Shown here: positions 10,701-20,871 of the stretch, piece after piece | Numbering within the stretch: position 1 is the stretch's first letter | How the letters are laid out: every line of letters starts with the position of its first letter | DNA from: Campanula takesimana | Lineage: Eukaryota; Streptophyta; Magnoliopsida; Asterales; Campanulaceae | DNA length: 64,000 nt | NCBI GenBank assembly: GCA_026119855.1 | Contig: JAOWBW010000252.1 | Location: 988,425 to 1,052,424, forward strand | Reading direction: 5' to 3' | Made by a program: the position numbers and the translations under genes | Notes under the pieces: model-generated | Told to the model about the DNA's origin: nothing | Database searches by the model: none | The model's input: the letters and a program-made list of their open reading frames with translations, nothing else

Positions 10701-12195
10701 TCGAGATTGGTCTCCTCGTGAATCGAGACATGGGGCTATTTTTGCGAATATTAGGGTATCTCCGACCCTAATTCAAAGGATAAAGGAAGCTCAGAAAGAA
10801 GATCCCGAGTTGGTGAAAATAATAGGTAAATTGAAGGAAAAGAACTTCGAGGATTTTTCTATTAGCTCGAGTGGAGTGTTGACTTTCCGTAGTCGTTTGT
10901 GTGTTCCGGATGTTGATGGAATTAAACAGAGAGTTCTTGTTGAGGGTCACAAATCGAGATATACTATTCATCCGGGTAGTACGAAGATGTATCAGGATTT
11001 GAAGCAACAATTTTGGTGGATTAATATGAAAAGGGAAATAGCCGAGTATGTATCGAGGTGTTTAATGTGTCAGCAGGTCAAAGCCGAGCATCAGAGACCC
11101 GCGGGATTGCTTCAGCCGTTAGAGATTCCCGAGTGGAAATGGGAGCATGTGACTATGGATTTCGTTACGGGACTACCTCGTACCCGTAGGAAGTATGACT
11201 GTGTTTGGGTAATAGTGGATAGATTGACCAAGAGTGCCCATTTCTTGCCTATTGACATCAGATATTCGATGGAAAAGCTTGCGACCCTTTATATCGACGA
11301 GATTGTGAGATTGCATGGGGTTCCGGTTAGCATTGTGTCAGATCGAGACCCGAGGTTTCCTTCTAGGTTCTGGAAGGCGTTTCAGGAAGCTTTGGGTACA
11401 GATTTGCGTTTTAGTACGGCTTTTCATCCCCAGACTGATGGTCAATCCGAGAGGACTATTCAGATTCTTGAGGATATGTTGCGAGCGTGTTCGATAGACT
11501 TTTCTGATTCTTGGGATTCGCACCTACCGTTAGTGGAGTTCTCTTACAACAACAGTTATCAGGCTAGTATTGAGATGGCACCGTTTGAGGCCTTGTATGG
11601 AAGGAAGTGTAGATCGCCTATTTGTTGGGATGAGGTCGGTGAAGCGAAAGTTTTGGGTATTGATTTGCTTCAGGATTCGGTTGAGAAAATTCGAGTTATC
11701 CGGGATAGATTGAAGACAGCCCAGAGTCGACATAAGAGCTACGCAGATAACCGAAGGCGAGATCTTAGTTTTCAGATTGGTGACTTGGTGTTCTTGAAAG
11801 TATCTCCAAAGGTGGGTATTCGTAGGTTCGGGAAGAAAGGCAAATTGGCTCCGAGGTTTATAGGTCTGTTTGAGATTTTGGGAAAGGTTGGACTTCTAGC
11901 GTATCGTCTCGCGTTACCGCCATCTTTGGATCGGTTACATGATGTGTTCCACGTTTCTATGCTTCGGAAGTATGTTCATGATCCGTCTCACGTGTTACCA
12001 AGGATACCGGAGGATATTGAGCCCGATATGAGTTATGAGGAACGACCGGTTCGGATCCAAGATTCTAAAGTTCAAGAGTTGAGGAGCAAAAGCATTGCGT
12101 TGGTTAGAGTCCTTTGGAGGAATCATAACATCGAGGAGTCAACGTGGGAGCTTCGAGATGAGATCAAGAGGAAATTTCCGTGGCTTTTTGTTTAA
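7735..12195 (+). CDS. Tekay-like gag-pol polyprotein
   Basis: An uninterrupted frame of 1486 codons from the first ATG (7735; an in-frame TTG at 7726 is less likely). Order: gag (about 50-190; AEHWWKG, FIPVVDQ, QYSAKFIELARYC); two CCHC knuckles (CTFCQKVGHAEDRC about 283, CTNCGEMGHFAREC about 303); aspartic protease (ALVDPGSSHSYIS about 376, D-P-G variant common in this clade); RT (DGSLRLCIDYRKLN about 605, catalytic FIDD about 712); RNase H (YSDASKEG about 860, TDHKSLKYLF); integrase HHCC (HKSRYTIHPG...CLMCQQ about 1070) and DDE (TMDFVTG, VSDRDPRF, SERTIQILEDML about 1140-1245). The C-terminus (LVRVLWRNHNIEESTWELRDE) is a chromodomain-like tail as in Tekay chromoviruses, thought to steer integration to heterochromatin. 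All catalytic motifs I can check are present, so this copy may be autonomous. Confidence 0.95.
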   Translation: MVRRRSGEGSSGNANQNDTRDEARAMFQGMFEAAMKAIHDQGPRVEQAPPRYGLEQFLKLKPVEFNGEPDVRKAELWIESMEKIYDVFGCSDEDKVRFAAYKLVGAAEHWWKGVKATWDDTHTVYAWELFVRKFKEHFIPVVDQNRKEIELLNLEQGVLSIAQYSAKFIELARYCDYLVRTEEQKAMRFIRGLKTSIRTQLIAQRIVTFQDAVDRAYLIEQDIGEHKRKTEVANPSKQGAQSKSQPRIDNRGNFGGQSQFRGKPIPRNPGTTFGNQGSQIRKPCTFCQKVGHAEDRCWKKQGKCTNCGEMGHFARECTRYRGQASGSGVGFNQGQKRDAAGKPKVQGKVFAMNQQQATDDPSVIGGIVSVSNVSARALVDPGSSHSYISVQFASMLNAAFESLPYVLEVSTPIGECLISDRVFRACDVVICGRVLCADLVVLPIQDFDVILGMDWLSKFHASVDCRKKTVTFSIPDVPKFVFEASPLSRKVRLISFIKARNFLHNGCEGYLASVLDTRKESPSLDSVRVVREFPDVFSTEYEMPPYREIEFCIDLLPGTAPISKAHYRLAPAELKELKVQLQELLDRGFIRPSVSPWGAPVLFVRKKDGSLRLCIDYRKLNQVTVKNKYPLLHIDDLFDQLQGSVVFSKLDLRSGYHQLKVRSEDIPKTAFRTRYGHYEFLVMPFGLTNAPAVFMDLMNRVFHPYLDSFVVVFIDDILVYSKSREEHEQHLRTVLSVLAREKLFAKFSKCEFWLEKVSFLGHVISKDGISVDPSKIEAIVDWKRPESVTEIRSFLGLAGYYRRFIEGFSRIATPMTQLTRKNVPFVWTEKCDKSFEELKKRLTTAPILTLPNGSDGLVIYSDASKEGLGCVLMQNGKVIAYASRKLTPSEQNYPTHDMELAAIVFALHKWKHYLYGAKFEIFTDHKSLKYLFSQKELNNRQRRWMELLKDYDCTISYHPGKANVVADAISRKSYVASMMVGEWKMLEDVRDWSPRESRHGAIFANIRVSPTLIQRIKEAQKEDPELVKIIGKLKEKNFEDFSISSSGVLTFRSRLCVPDVDGIKQRVLVEGHKSRYTIHPGSTKMYQDLKQQFWWINMKREIAEYVSRCLMCQQVKAEHQRPAGLLQPLEIPEWKWEHVTMDFVTGLPRTRRKYDCVWVIVDRLTKSAHFLPIDIRYSMEKLATLYIDEIVRLHGVPVSIVSDRDPRFPSRFWKAFQEALGTDLRFSTAFHPQTDGQSERTIQILEDMLRACSIDFSDSWDSHLPLVEFSYNNSYQASIEMAPFEALYGRKCRSPICWDEVGEAKVLGIDLLQDSVEKIRVIRDRLKTAQSRHKSYADNRRRDLSFQIGDLVFLKVSPKVGIRRFGKKGKLAPRFIGLFEILGKVGLLAYRLALPPSLDRLHDVFHVSMLRKYVHDPSHVLPRIPEDIEPDMSYEERPVRIQDSKVQELRSKSIALVRVLWRNHNIEESTWELRDEIKRKFPWLFV

Positions 12196-12227
12196 GGTGA
12201 GTCTCGTTAAAATTCGGGTCGAATTTT

Positions 12228-12245
12228 TCTTTAAGGGGGAGTGAA
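12228..12245 (+). other. Polypurine tract of Tekay-like element
   Basis: AAGGGGGAGTGAA directly precedes the 3' LTR; it primes plus-strand cDNA in LTR elements. Confidence 0.8.
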
Positions 12246-14337
12246 TGTCACGACCCGAAATCTAGGCTCTATTTTATTAGTAATTAAATGATTTTTATTT
12301 AACTATTTGCTTATTTATTTATATAAATTATTATGTGTGCATTTTATGTTTCATCATGATTATGCCAAGCATTTATTTTGGTCATTTGTGCTAGTGTAGA
12401 AGTGTTGAGTCTTATTAGTTAGTGGGGAGTTTAATTAAAAAGGTAGTTTTGGGGGAGGGGCCTTTTTGTAACATTTCAAATATTTCTTCATCTCCTCCCT
12501 ACTCCCCTCACCTTCTCCCTCTTACACTCCATCTCCCTCACCCTACTCCACCCCATTTTCCAGCAAACTCACTCTCTCTCTCCAAGGGTAAGCATTTTTC
12601 TTCCTTTTACTTCTCTCTTCTTTTCCTCTATCTTCCTCTCATCTTCTCTCATTTCTTAAAACGTGAAACATGTTTAGATCGTCGATAGGATCGTAGGAAG
12701 CCAAAAAGAATCGAATTCCGTCAACTTTCATTATTTTCAAGTAAGTTACTTTTCCCCCATTTTGATGCTAAAATGTTCATATTATGCTCTTATAATGCTT
12801 TTGTTGTTATATTTGAAGTTTGGTTGAGTTTAGAATTGATTTGGAGTTTTATTTGAGTTTTGGGTGAAAATGGTGAAATGATGAATGTTGGTGTTGATTC
12901 TTGATTTTAGTTGATAAAGGGTGTTGTTAAGATCCCCTTTTTAGTCAAATGACGTTTGGGCACCTTAGGAATCGTTTTGGGAGTGTTGATTTTGAGTGTT
13001 ATGGACTTGGTATGAAAATGGTAAGGAAATGTGAAGAACCCATCTCTGTTTTCCTCCCAGCCCGCAGACCAGGCGCCCGCCCGCCTTGACCCGAGCGCCC
13101 GCCTGCCCCTTGTTTTCCAGCGACCCAAACTTACTGGCCAAACAGGCGCCCGCCTGCCTATGCCCAGGCGCCCACAAATTGCCCTTTTTGCTTGTTTAAA
13201 CTAAATGGCTTAACTAGTTTAGGTTTAATCCTTCTAATTAACTTAAGATAACACCGTGGAACACTTTATTGTGTGGATTTGATTCTTTTGTGAATAAACA
13301 TGATGTGAAATTTATTTAAGCACCGTTTTGGTAATGTTGGGCATCTTTGTTGTGCAATTTGGATTGGTTTACCTTTGTGGTAATTTAATTGGATTGGTTC
13401 TCTACTTTGGAACCTTAAGTTGTTTCTTCATGCTAAATTATTATTACTTAGCATTTATTTGAAAGTCCAGCTGGTATTTTTTGTGTGTTTGGGCGATGGG
13501 AAAGATTATAATGGCAAAGCCAAGTCCATTATAATGTTGACTATTGTTTTGCCCCCTTCTATACCCCTTCTCCAGATTGGCCTTGGAAAGGATAAGTCAG
13601 CGTTCCTTTGTGAATGTATCTGGCTAGCGGGCATGACTTTGTGTCATGGTCCTTGTCCTTTGTGACACTTTTATGTTATTGGTTCCGGTACCGGGGTTTT
13701 CTCTTCGGCTTTCATGCTATTATGAAGATGATGACTGGTTGATTATTGAAGCTGCGCAGCGATCCTTTATTTGGATGTTCCGGTTTGGAAAACCTTGGCT
13801 ATATCCTTTGTTATGTGTTTATTTCCGCTGCTATCTGTTATATGATAATTGCTATGTGCTATGTGACAATAATTATTGTTTATTGCTTATTACATCATAG
13901 CATGTCATGTAGTTGCATTAGTAACTTATTGAGATTTATCTCACCCCTTTTCTTTTTATCTTTGTTTTTCCTTAACCCCCCCCCCCAGGTGCTAAGGATT
14001 AGTCTCGCTGATCACGAGAAAGAGGACGTCGAGTGTGGATACATTCTTTTGGGGAAAGTTGTATAGGTTGGTTTACATTATATAAATGTGTAACCTTTTG
14101 GGATATTTGTACCAAACATTGACGTCATTAGGATTTATGTATTTGTATTTTGTTAAGCATAAACTGGTGGAAGTTTACGATAGTTGTAATTGGTTTTTAT
14201 CAAACATGGTTTTGTAAAACTTTGGATTATCACCTTTTGGTATTAAATGGAATTTTTAACCTTGGTATTTCATAGTTTTGGTTTTAGAGTCGACGTCCAG
14301 ATCGTGGTCTCGGGCCCGCGGGGTCCGGGTCGCGACA
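12246..14337 (+). repeat. 3' LTR of Tekay-like element
   Basis: Near-identical to 5493-7613. It differs by a shorter TTTATTTA block, a shortened GC array (the fourth motif is truncated after GGCGCCCAC near 13170), a longer C-run at 13976-13986 and scattered single-base changes. It is followed by the TSD AATCA. Confidence 0.95.
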
Positions 14338-14870
14338 AATCATGTCATGGAATAGATCCGTAACATCCCTCTGGTAAGTAGCCCCAGCGTTCCTTAGCCC
14401 GAACGGCATGACTGTGTAGCAGAAGGTCCCCCACGGAGTTGTGAAAGCTGTCTTGTGTTGATCCTCTTCGGACATGAGAATCTGATTGTAACCGGCAAAA
14501 CCGTCCACAAATGAGCGGACATCATAGTTGGCAGTTGAATCGATGAGCATGTCGATGTTTGGTAGTGGAAAATCATCTTTTGGGGAAGCTTTGTTCAAAT
14601 CCCGGAAGTCCACACAAACTCGAACATTGCCGTTTGCCTTTCTGACGGTCACGATGTTGGCTAGCCAAGTCGGATACTAAATGACTTTGATGAAACCCAT
14701 ACTGAGGAGCTTTTCAATCTCTTCTTTGACTTGTAGAGACCATTCTGGCTTGATCTTCCAAATCTTCTGCTTTACTGGCTTGGCGTCCTCTCTGATCGGA
14801 ATTCTGTGCTCCGCGACCTTTCTGTCCAAACCCGGCATGTCTTTGTACAGTCAATCTGTCTTTGTCTTCC
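14338..14870 (-). pseudogene. Tat1 RT, N-terminal half (interrupted)
   Basis: Minus strand. The family-like reading DMPGLDRKVAEHRIP...KPEWSLQVKEEIEKLLSMGFIKV is followed by one in-frame TAG (near 14675) and then YPTWLANIVTVRKANGNVRVCVDFRDLNKA...PLPNIDMLID...DGFAGYNQI...TAFTTPWGTFCYTVMPFGLRNAGATYQR...FHDMI, where the Tekay element has split it. It is collinear with 5492-2857. A frameshift near 14850 moves the reading out of the upstream protease-linker frame. This is the palm/fingers part of a Tat reverse transcriptase. Confidence 0.8.
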
Positions 14871-16228
14871 CCCTTGAAGAAGCTGCCAATCTTCGTTTCT
14901 TTCGGCTCTTCGTCGGTACCCAGATTAACAACATGCAATTCCTCATCAGCACCTGGACCATTTTCACCACGACAACGAACCTGTTGAGCTAGTTCATTTA
15001 GGTATGTTATGTTTTCGTGGTCTATATCATCATAATTTGAATCGTTATTAACTTGTTCATTAAGTTCGCTGTTAGTTAATTCATCATTTATGATTTTTGC
15101 AATCTCGGGGTACTCAGAAATATCAAATTTTTCATTAGCAAAGAAAGGAAACACACGCTCGGCTATTGCCTCCATATCCTCTTGGGTGAGGGCATTGGAA
15201 ACACTCTCGGACTCAAAAGTAAGTGTGAGCCGCTCTTCCTTTGTTGCTGTACGGGGTATGCAACCCATTTCTCGGATCAAGAAATCCTCTGATACTATAG
15301 GCCCCTTCGTTGAATACCAGTTGTTAATTGGCTCGGAGCTTGGCGGGATCTCACTGATGGTTTCCTTTCTGACGACGGTGTCGTAGATGGCGTTGACTTG
15401 ACAATCGTCCATGATGGCAAATTCTTCGAACATAGAGGCTAGATCGGATAGTTCTTCCCCCACGGTAATCTCTACCTCGGACTCTATAGTCACTTTCTTG
15501 CCCCACCACTCTCGGGGTGACATTGGAGTAGGCTCCCTTTCTTGTGTCGGTATTTCACAATCAGTGAAGATCTCAAGACCGGGTTTTCTGACACCCTTGT
15601 CGTTAACCCATGGTTCGGGAAAGATCATGTACGGAACATCTTCCCCTTGGCGAACAAAATAACCATTTAGTGTGTTGCGGTAAGGCCTCAAGTTAGGGAT
15701 TTCATATTGTCGACCTTCTTTGCGAGCTCGGGTCTTTTGATTCTTTACTGCTTGCTCGTACTTCAAGTCATCTTTGGTAGGCTCGTATCCCAGAACAAAC
15801 TTGTTCTTGACAAAAGGAACTTCTACGGGGTGCAATATCCCTTGTTGATGCTTCCCTAGGCCTAGACCGGGAAAGTGATTCATACCCCTCATCATGCGAA
15901 GGATTTTAGGACTGCCGAGGGTCCATTGTCTGCTTCCCTCTTCTTTGTCGATGGTGTTGACGCCGGAGAGAGTGGCATCTTCTATCCCGTGTTGGACTTG
16001 GTGAACGGGTTGTCCCCCATTTCTGTGGATAGTGACATTCTCGGCCATGATGGTGACTATCTCATCCCTATTTCTGATCTTGACACACTGATGGAGAGTG
16101 GAAGGTACCGTATTGGAACTGTGGATCCAAGGTCGGCCCAAAAGTAAGTTGAATGACGCAGGGACATCAAGTACTTGGAATGGGACGGACATGATCATGC
16201 TTCCAAATTCGATATCAACTTCTAACAT
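14850..16228 (-). pseudogene. Tat1 protease C-terminus, G-patch-like linker, pre-RT region
   Basis: The minus-strand frame starts near the end of the aspartic protease (VDIEFGSM, FQVLDVPASFNLLLGRPWIH). It continues into a long acidic linker with a G-patch-like motif (MMRGMNHFPGLGLGKHQQGI) and reaches the RT entrance, where a frameshift near 14850 replaces the true frame. G-patch modules between protease and RT are known in Tat/Ogre-type elements. The upstream join at about 16225 also needs a frame change from the 16222-16863 frame. Confidence 0.75.
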
Positions 16229-16863
16229 TCCATGACTCTACGGGCAGTACTGTCGTACCCTCTGATGAATTGTGCGGAGGGTTGTAAATCGGAGCTTTTG
16301 AGCCCCAGTATGCCCATGACTCGGCTCGGCATTAAGTTGAGTGCAGAACCACCGTCTACTAGGACTCTTGAAATGGGTCTCCCCCTTTCCCTTACTTTGA
16401 GGTAGATGGCTTCATTATGTTCGGACCCAAATGGCGGGAGGTCCATGTCGGCAAAAGTGATGACATTGCCGAAGTGAATGTGACCTATCATTGCTGTGAG
16501 GTCTTCAGGAGTCGTGTCGGGAGAGACTGATGTGTCATCCAAGTTTTTGATGATGAGGTCTCGGTGTTTCTTTGATGATGCAATAAGGTCCCAGATGGAT
16601 ATGTTAGCTTGCGTCTTCTTGAGCTGTGTTAACAAAGGATCTTCGGGTGCGTCGCGTGCTTGCGATCTTTGAGCAGAGGTGTTGGTTGCTGCGGTATTGG
16701 GAGGGATTGTGCTCGTTGTTACTCGGTCAATGCGAGTGAGCACGTTCACGGTCCCGTGTAGCTTCTTCTTCCTATTCTCTAAGACTTCCCTCATAATCTC
16801 ATCATAAGTCACAACATAACAAGAATTATCAAGTTTATTCATATCATCGGAGCCCTCATTCAC
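16222..16863 (-). pseudogene. Tat1 gag C-terminal region and protease N-terminus
   Basis: Minus-strand frame containing YVVTYDEIMREVLENR, a spacer rich in T/S/P, and the protease core ISRVLVDGGSALNLMPSRVM (active-site D-G-G, the Tat form of D-S/T-G) followed by QFIRGYDSTARR. The frame ends at 16222, where the protein continues in a second frame (16228 and below), so there is one frameshift inside the protease. A stop separates it from the gag frame upstream. Confidence 0.75.
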
Positions 16864-16952
16864 AATTGGGATCGAATGAGTGGTTCCTTCAAACTCTCAT
16901 ACCTCTATTACATTGACACCACCCTCATTAAGGATTATGAATTCCTTCTTGT

Positions 16953-17887
16953 CTATGAGGTCTTGGATGGTGTTGCGGATGGAGAAACAATCCTCGGTGA
17001 GGTGGCCAGTGCATTGATGGTAGTCACACCATTTGTGGTGGGCATGATTGGGACGGAGCGGTTGTGGTTGTTTGTACCCTTGAAGAGGGTGATTTGTCCC
17101 TTGGCCTTTAGAGCTTCATAGGCCTCGGTGATGGTCATGCCATTGAGAGGAGTGTAGACGCGGTCGTTTTGGAACCGCTTGCCTTGTGGTGGAGGAACCT
17201 TCTTGTAATTCCCCTTGTCGGTAGTAACGGCATTGACAGAAGCCTCTTTGTTTGAACTAGAGGCGGCCTTGTATCGGTAAGTAGGAGTGGCCTTTTTAAT
17301 CTCCTTGAGCAAGTCATCCATGCGTACCCCCGCCTCATACATTTGGGAGAAGTCGGAGTAGCAAGCCCCACTTAGGTGGGTGCGGAGATCAATCTTGAGA
17401 CACTTGAGAAAGATGTCTATTTGCTCTTTTGTGTTTGGCCTCTCAACAATTTCAGAGAGATTTTCATTCCATCTCCTTGTGAAGTCAATGAAGGATTCGT
17501 TGTCTCTTTGAGTGGTGTTATCGAGCTCTTTCCTTGTGGGCCGGTGAGTGGTATTGCCTTCATAGCGGCATCCCAATCAAGACGGACAGTGAGCGGGAGA
17601 GTTGCATACCAATCCTTTGCCGCCCCCTCGAGGGTGAGAGGAAAGCATTGAGCCATAACTTTTGGGGAAACCTTCTTCGGAACCATAACCCAAATGTAAG
17701 TCTCGATGTGAGCCATCGGGCAGGAGTTTCCCTTAAACTTGCTAATGTCGGCCATCTTGAATTTGTCGGGGAGAGCGGCCATCGTGCTCATGAGGATGGA
17801 TGACTGATAAAGGCTTGTGTTGGAGCCTTTTCCCATGTTGAGGCCGTCGAATTTCTGATCAATGTAGGCCATGATGGAATCGACCAT
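16953..17887 (-). pseudogene. Tat1 gag, central and C-terminal part (frameshifted)
   Basis: Two overlapping minus-strand frames, 17887-17417 and 17576-16953, form one gag. KFDGLNMG, ISKFKGNSCPMAHIETY and AQCFPLTLEGAAKDWYATL are in the first; ESFIDFTRRWNENLSEI, LKIDLRTHL and MYEAGVRMDDLL are in the second. The switch lies at about 17545. The FPLTL-GAA-DWY block is the retrotransposon gag capsid signature of Ty3/Tat elements. The N-terminal part of the same gag appears at 19389-19709, beyond the inserted LTR. Confidence 0.8.
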
Positions 17888-17919
17888 GATCTAGTATTGA
17901 AATAATCAACATGAACGGG

Positions 17920-17932
17920 GCTCTGATACCAC
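17920..17932 (-). other. Primer binding site next to the 17933-19388 LTR
   Basis: On the minus strand the LTR end CCCAACA is followed by G and TGGTATCAGAGC (plus-strand GCTCTGATACCA, 17920-17931). This marks 17933-19388 as a 5' LTR with a remnant of internal sequence rather than a clean solo LTR. Only about 45 bases separate it from readable Tat1 gag. Confidence 0.75.
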
Positions 17933-19388
17933 TGTTGGGTTTCGTAGTCACATGCGCAGCGGAATTAAGCATTTAAAATTTAATGAAACCCAAAGCCCAT
18001 AGATCCATTCATATGATTAAGTCAAATACAACAATATGAATACTAGAATACTAACCCTTGATGCCTTTGATTTTGCAACCTTGAATTCGATAGAGACTTG
18101 AAAAACTTGATCACGATCATAGTAATAAACACGAACTTTGAAGATGATAAGTTTCACCCTCTAGCGGTATCCACACCACGAACGAATATCAAGAACACTT
18201 GATCTTGGTTGCTAGACCAAATTATGAAACACGTTTTCATAATTAATATGAACTATATGGAATTTTCTTTGTGTATAATTTTGTTCTTCAATCTAGGATT
18301 TCTTAGAACAAAATAAACTCTCTCAAACTCTTTGGAGACTTGCACAAAAACTTAGGTTCTGTTCTTGGCCGAATTTTGATGTTTATATACAAGTTAGACC
18401 TATTCCAAATAGGAAACTTGTGTCTAAACCCGTCCAAAATTCCTTTTCGAATCAAATTAGGAATCTGTCCCCGACAGTACTGTGCGGCCGCCCAAACTGA
18501 GGTGTGCGGCCGCCCAATTTCTTGTGCGGTCGCCCAGCCCATTTGGGCGGTCGCCCAAAGGCCCAGAAAAATCCAATTTTTCCAAATTTCCAATATAGTC
18601 CTTATTTAGGATTCGTTCTATTGTGTGTGACCCTCTAGGATTATACTAAGTTGGCAATGGGTTCAAACATGAAACCATAAGATATGATTAGGTTCTAGCA
18701 AACCGTCATACCTACCCAAATAGTATAACTAGATACAAGTTCGAATTCCTTTTAGAACATGTCATAATCCCTTTGTCCACGATGTCATTGAACACAAGTC
18801 ATGGTCAACAAGTCAACTTGTATTGTTCAATACTTTCTCGATTCCGAATATGTTGATAATCCAAATGACATTGATCCAATCAATCCATTTAAGTTTGGCC
18901 AAACATTTCATCAACATCATTCCTTCGAGGGGCCCAAGCTTGACATCTCTCCGAAGAGGGACAAATCCATTTAGCTTATTATTCTTCCCTACGTGAATCC
19001 GATTATGCCAATCATACCCTTTATAACTACCGTGTTAAGGTAGCGTTTGAATATGTCAAACATAATGTTCATCAAGTGGAAGACTATAATAACTTCATGT
19101 CTAAGGATTCAAATAACATAACTAATATGAGATTTATATATGACATTGACCATGACATAAATCTCATACCGCGGGTCATGTCCAGTACCTTGTTCCAAAC
19201 AAGTACCCATAAATCTAACATGATCATCCCATGATCATTTAGCCTTTATACTAGTGCTTAACAAGCTCTAGGGACGGAGATTATTATAAGCAAACACGAG
19301 CCATAATAATAATCTTATTATCTCTTTATCATTATGAATAAAATGATAACTTATACAACGTTTAACAAACGTGCCTAGGGCACCAACA
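17933..19388 (-). mobile_element. LTR (about 1.46 kb) inserted in Tat1 gag
   Basis: The plus strand reads TGTTGGGTTTCG...CCTAGGGCACCAACA. Reversed this is TGTTGGTGCCCTAGG...CCCAACA, so the LTR is minus-oriented, with a primer binding site adjoining its end. A GC array GCGG(C/T)CGCCCA starts at 18484, 18506, 18526 and 18547. No perfect TSD is visible (GTTGG against GTGGT). The inverted relative at 1-455 shares its last ~455 bases. Superfamily (Copia or Ty3) is uncertain because no coding part can be assigned to it. Confidence 0.75.
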
Positions 19389-19709
19389 CCAACAATGAGC
19401 TTGCCACAAGGTTTCTTTGGTTTGAGCCTCTTGGTTAAGGGTAGAGACTTGTTGTTGGCGTGCTTGAACCATGGCAGAAAGTTGTTCGAGAGTCATGGCG
19501 TTGTTGGTGCTGGAGTCGCCGGCCATTGATGATGTAGAAGCTGTTGGAGTGATCGGTTCACGGACAAGCCTGTTGGATGAATCTCTGTAGATGCGGAGAG
19601 TACCAACCGGACCTATAATTGGAGAAGTATCCCTTGTCAGTCTCGGTTCACACTTTCGGTCCATGAAGAGGTTGAGAACACACAGTTGGGCACACGACTC
19701 GAACCACAT
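19389..19709 (-). pseudogene. Tat1 gag N-terminus
   Basis: Minus-strand frame containing MDRKCEPRLTRDTSP...GPVGTLRIYRDSSNR and then MAGDSSTNNAMTLEQLSAM (19526 down), a Q/E-rich segment (QARQQQVSTLNQEAQTKE) that looks like the coiled N-terminus of a Tat gag. It runs into the inserted LTR at 19388. The downstream part of gag is at 17887-16953. Which Met is used cannot be decided. Confidence 0.55.
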
Positions 19710-20848
19710 AAGAAAAAAGACTCTTTTTTTTATAAGTCGGAGGGAATGGGTCCCTTTTGGGGTTTCTAAAAAGATAATGGAATCGTCACACTAGTATATA
19801 GACCATCTCGCGGTCCCATATACTCATCGGATTCCATCGCGTTTGTGAATCCTACATGTGTCGGGATTAAACTAAATTAATGTAGTAAAGCATACATGCG
19901 GGGACAGGTTTTTTATTTTCGTCCAAAATAACCACTTTTGGGGACGGATTTTTATTGCGTCCGTATCAACAAGTTGGCATGTATGATTTGAAAACATTAG
20001 TTTAGGGAAATCTCGGCACATGGAAACCGACTTGAGTCACGGAGTGTTAGACCCTAACTAGGATTGTGTGGTTTGTGCTCGGCTAAAGAGAGGCTTAAAG
20101 GTCACTCCCGGCATGTAGTCATGAACTACGCCACGGGCTGAGGTTTACCGCTTCGAAAGAGCCAAGGTCGAGTGGAGCTTGAAACTTTCTAGGATGGGCC
20201 TCGACGGGTTTGGGGTTGGACTTGTGCGACTCGATAGTGAGCAATTTATAGGAGTATTGTGCATGTAGTGTGAGGTCTATCACGTGACAAAAAAAAAATT
20301 ATTTTTTTTATTTTTATTTTTTTTTTTGAAAGGAAAAGATAAAAACACATAAGCACGTAAATTACAACTCCCGAATCACCCGTGTGACCGGTAAATAAAA
20401 CATAAAATTAAACAGTCCAAGGGTTCAATTCTGTTCTGATGCAGGCAACTGTGCCCACACCCCACTGTTCTGTTCAGTCACTGAAACCTGTTCTTGCCCT
20501 GGAAATTGGCCCAGAAGCGCGCGCCTCGGGCTAGTGTTGTGGGAAGCGCGCGCCTGGCGCATTGTATCTGGGAGGCGCCCGCTTCTAGGCTCACCTGTCA
20601 GATTATCAGAAACTTATGGACTCAGGGGATTGCCCTGGTCCTGATTGTGTGATGGAACCCCTGCAATGTTTGTTAGCACGAAATAATAGGAGGAATAGGA
20701 AGAACACATGGAAGGCGGACGATTCTGGAATTTGACGCGGGACGCGCGCGCTTTGGACCATGAAGGTCCGAGGCGCGCGCTTCCCATGTCAATTTCCAGA
20801 ATGCCCAGAAAAGTGAATTATGAACAGAAACACAAGTTTAACCCTCAA
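19710..20848 (-). mobile_element. Tat1 5' untranslated leader
   Basis: About 1.1 kb between primer binding site and gag, with no supported coding. It holds an A/T run (20286-20326) and two sets of GC motifs: GCGCGCGCC at 20517 and 20546 plus GGCGCCCGC at 20574 (spacings 29 and 28), then GACGCGCGCGC near 20741 and GGCGCGCGC near 20771. Long leaders are usual in Tat elements. Confidence 0.6.
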
Positions 20849-20871
20849 GCAGTCCCCAGCGGAATTGCCAC
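20849..20871 (-). other. Tat1 primer binding site
   Basis: On the minus strand GTGGCAATTCCGCTGGGGAC directly follows the LTR end (TCTACA). It resembles the TGGCGACTCCGCTGGGGAC type used by Tat-clade elements, with one or two changes. Confidence 0.75.

Larger units (their letters stand above)
5493..14337 (+). mobile_element. Complete Tekay-like (chromovirus) Ty3 LTR retrotransposon, recent insertion
   Basis: Two LTRs (5493-7613 and 12246-14337), both TGTCACG...GCGACA, flank one long gag-pol frame, a primer binding site and a polypurine tract. The target-site duplication AATCA is present on both sides (5488-5492 and 14338-14342), inside the RT domain of Tat1: minus-strand FHDMI before the insertion continues into HKEIEVYVDD after it. 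By eye the LTRs differ at roughly a dozen positions, plus a 19-bp duplication near 5575, a GC-array indel near 6450/13170 and C-run/small indels. This indicates recent insertion. Nothing visible prevents activity, but activity is not shown. Confidence 0.95.

Noticed and set aside
17920..17932. Possible tRNA-Met gene
   Set aside because: Only the 12-base 3'-end complement is present; it is a primer binding site. The same applies at 7616 and 41332.
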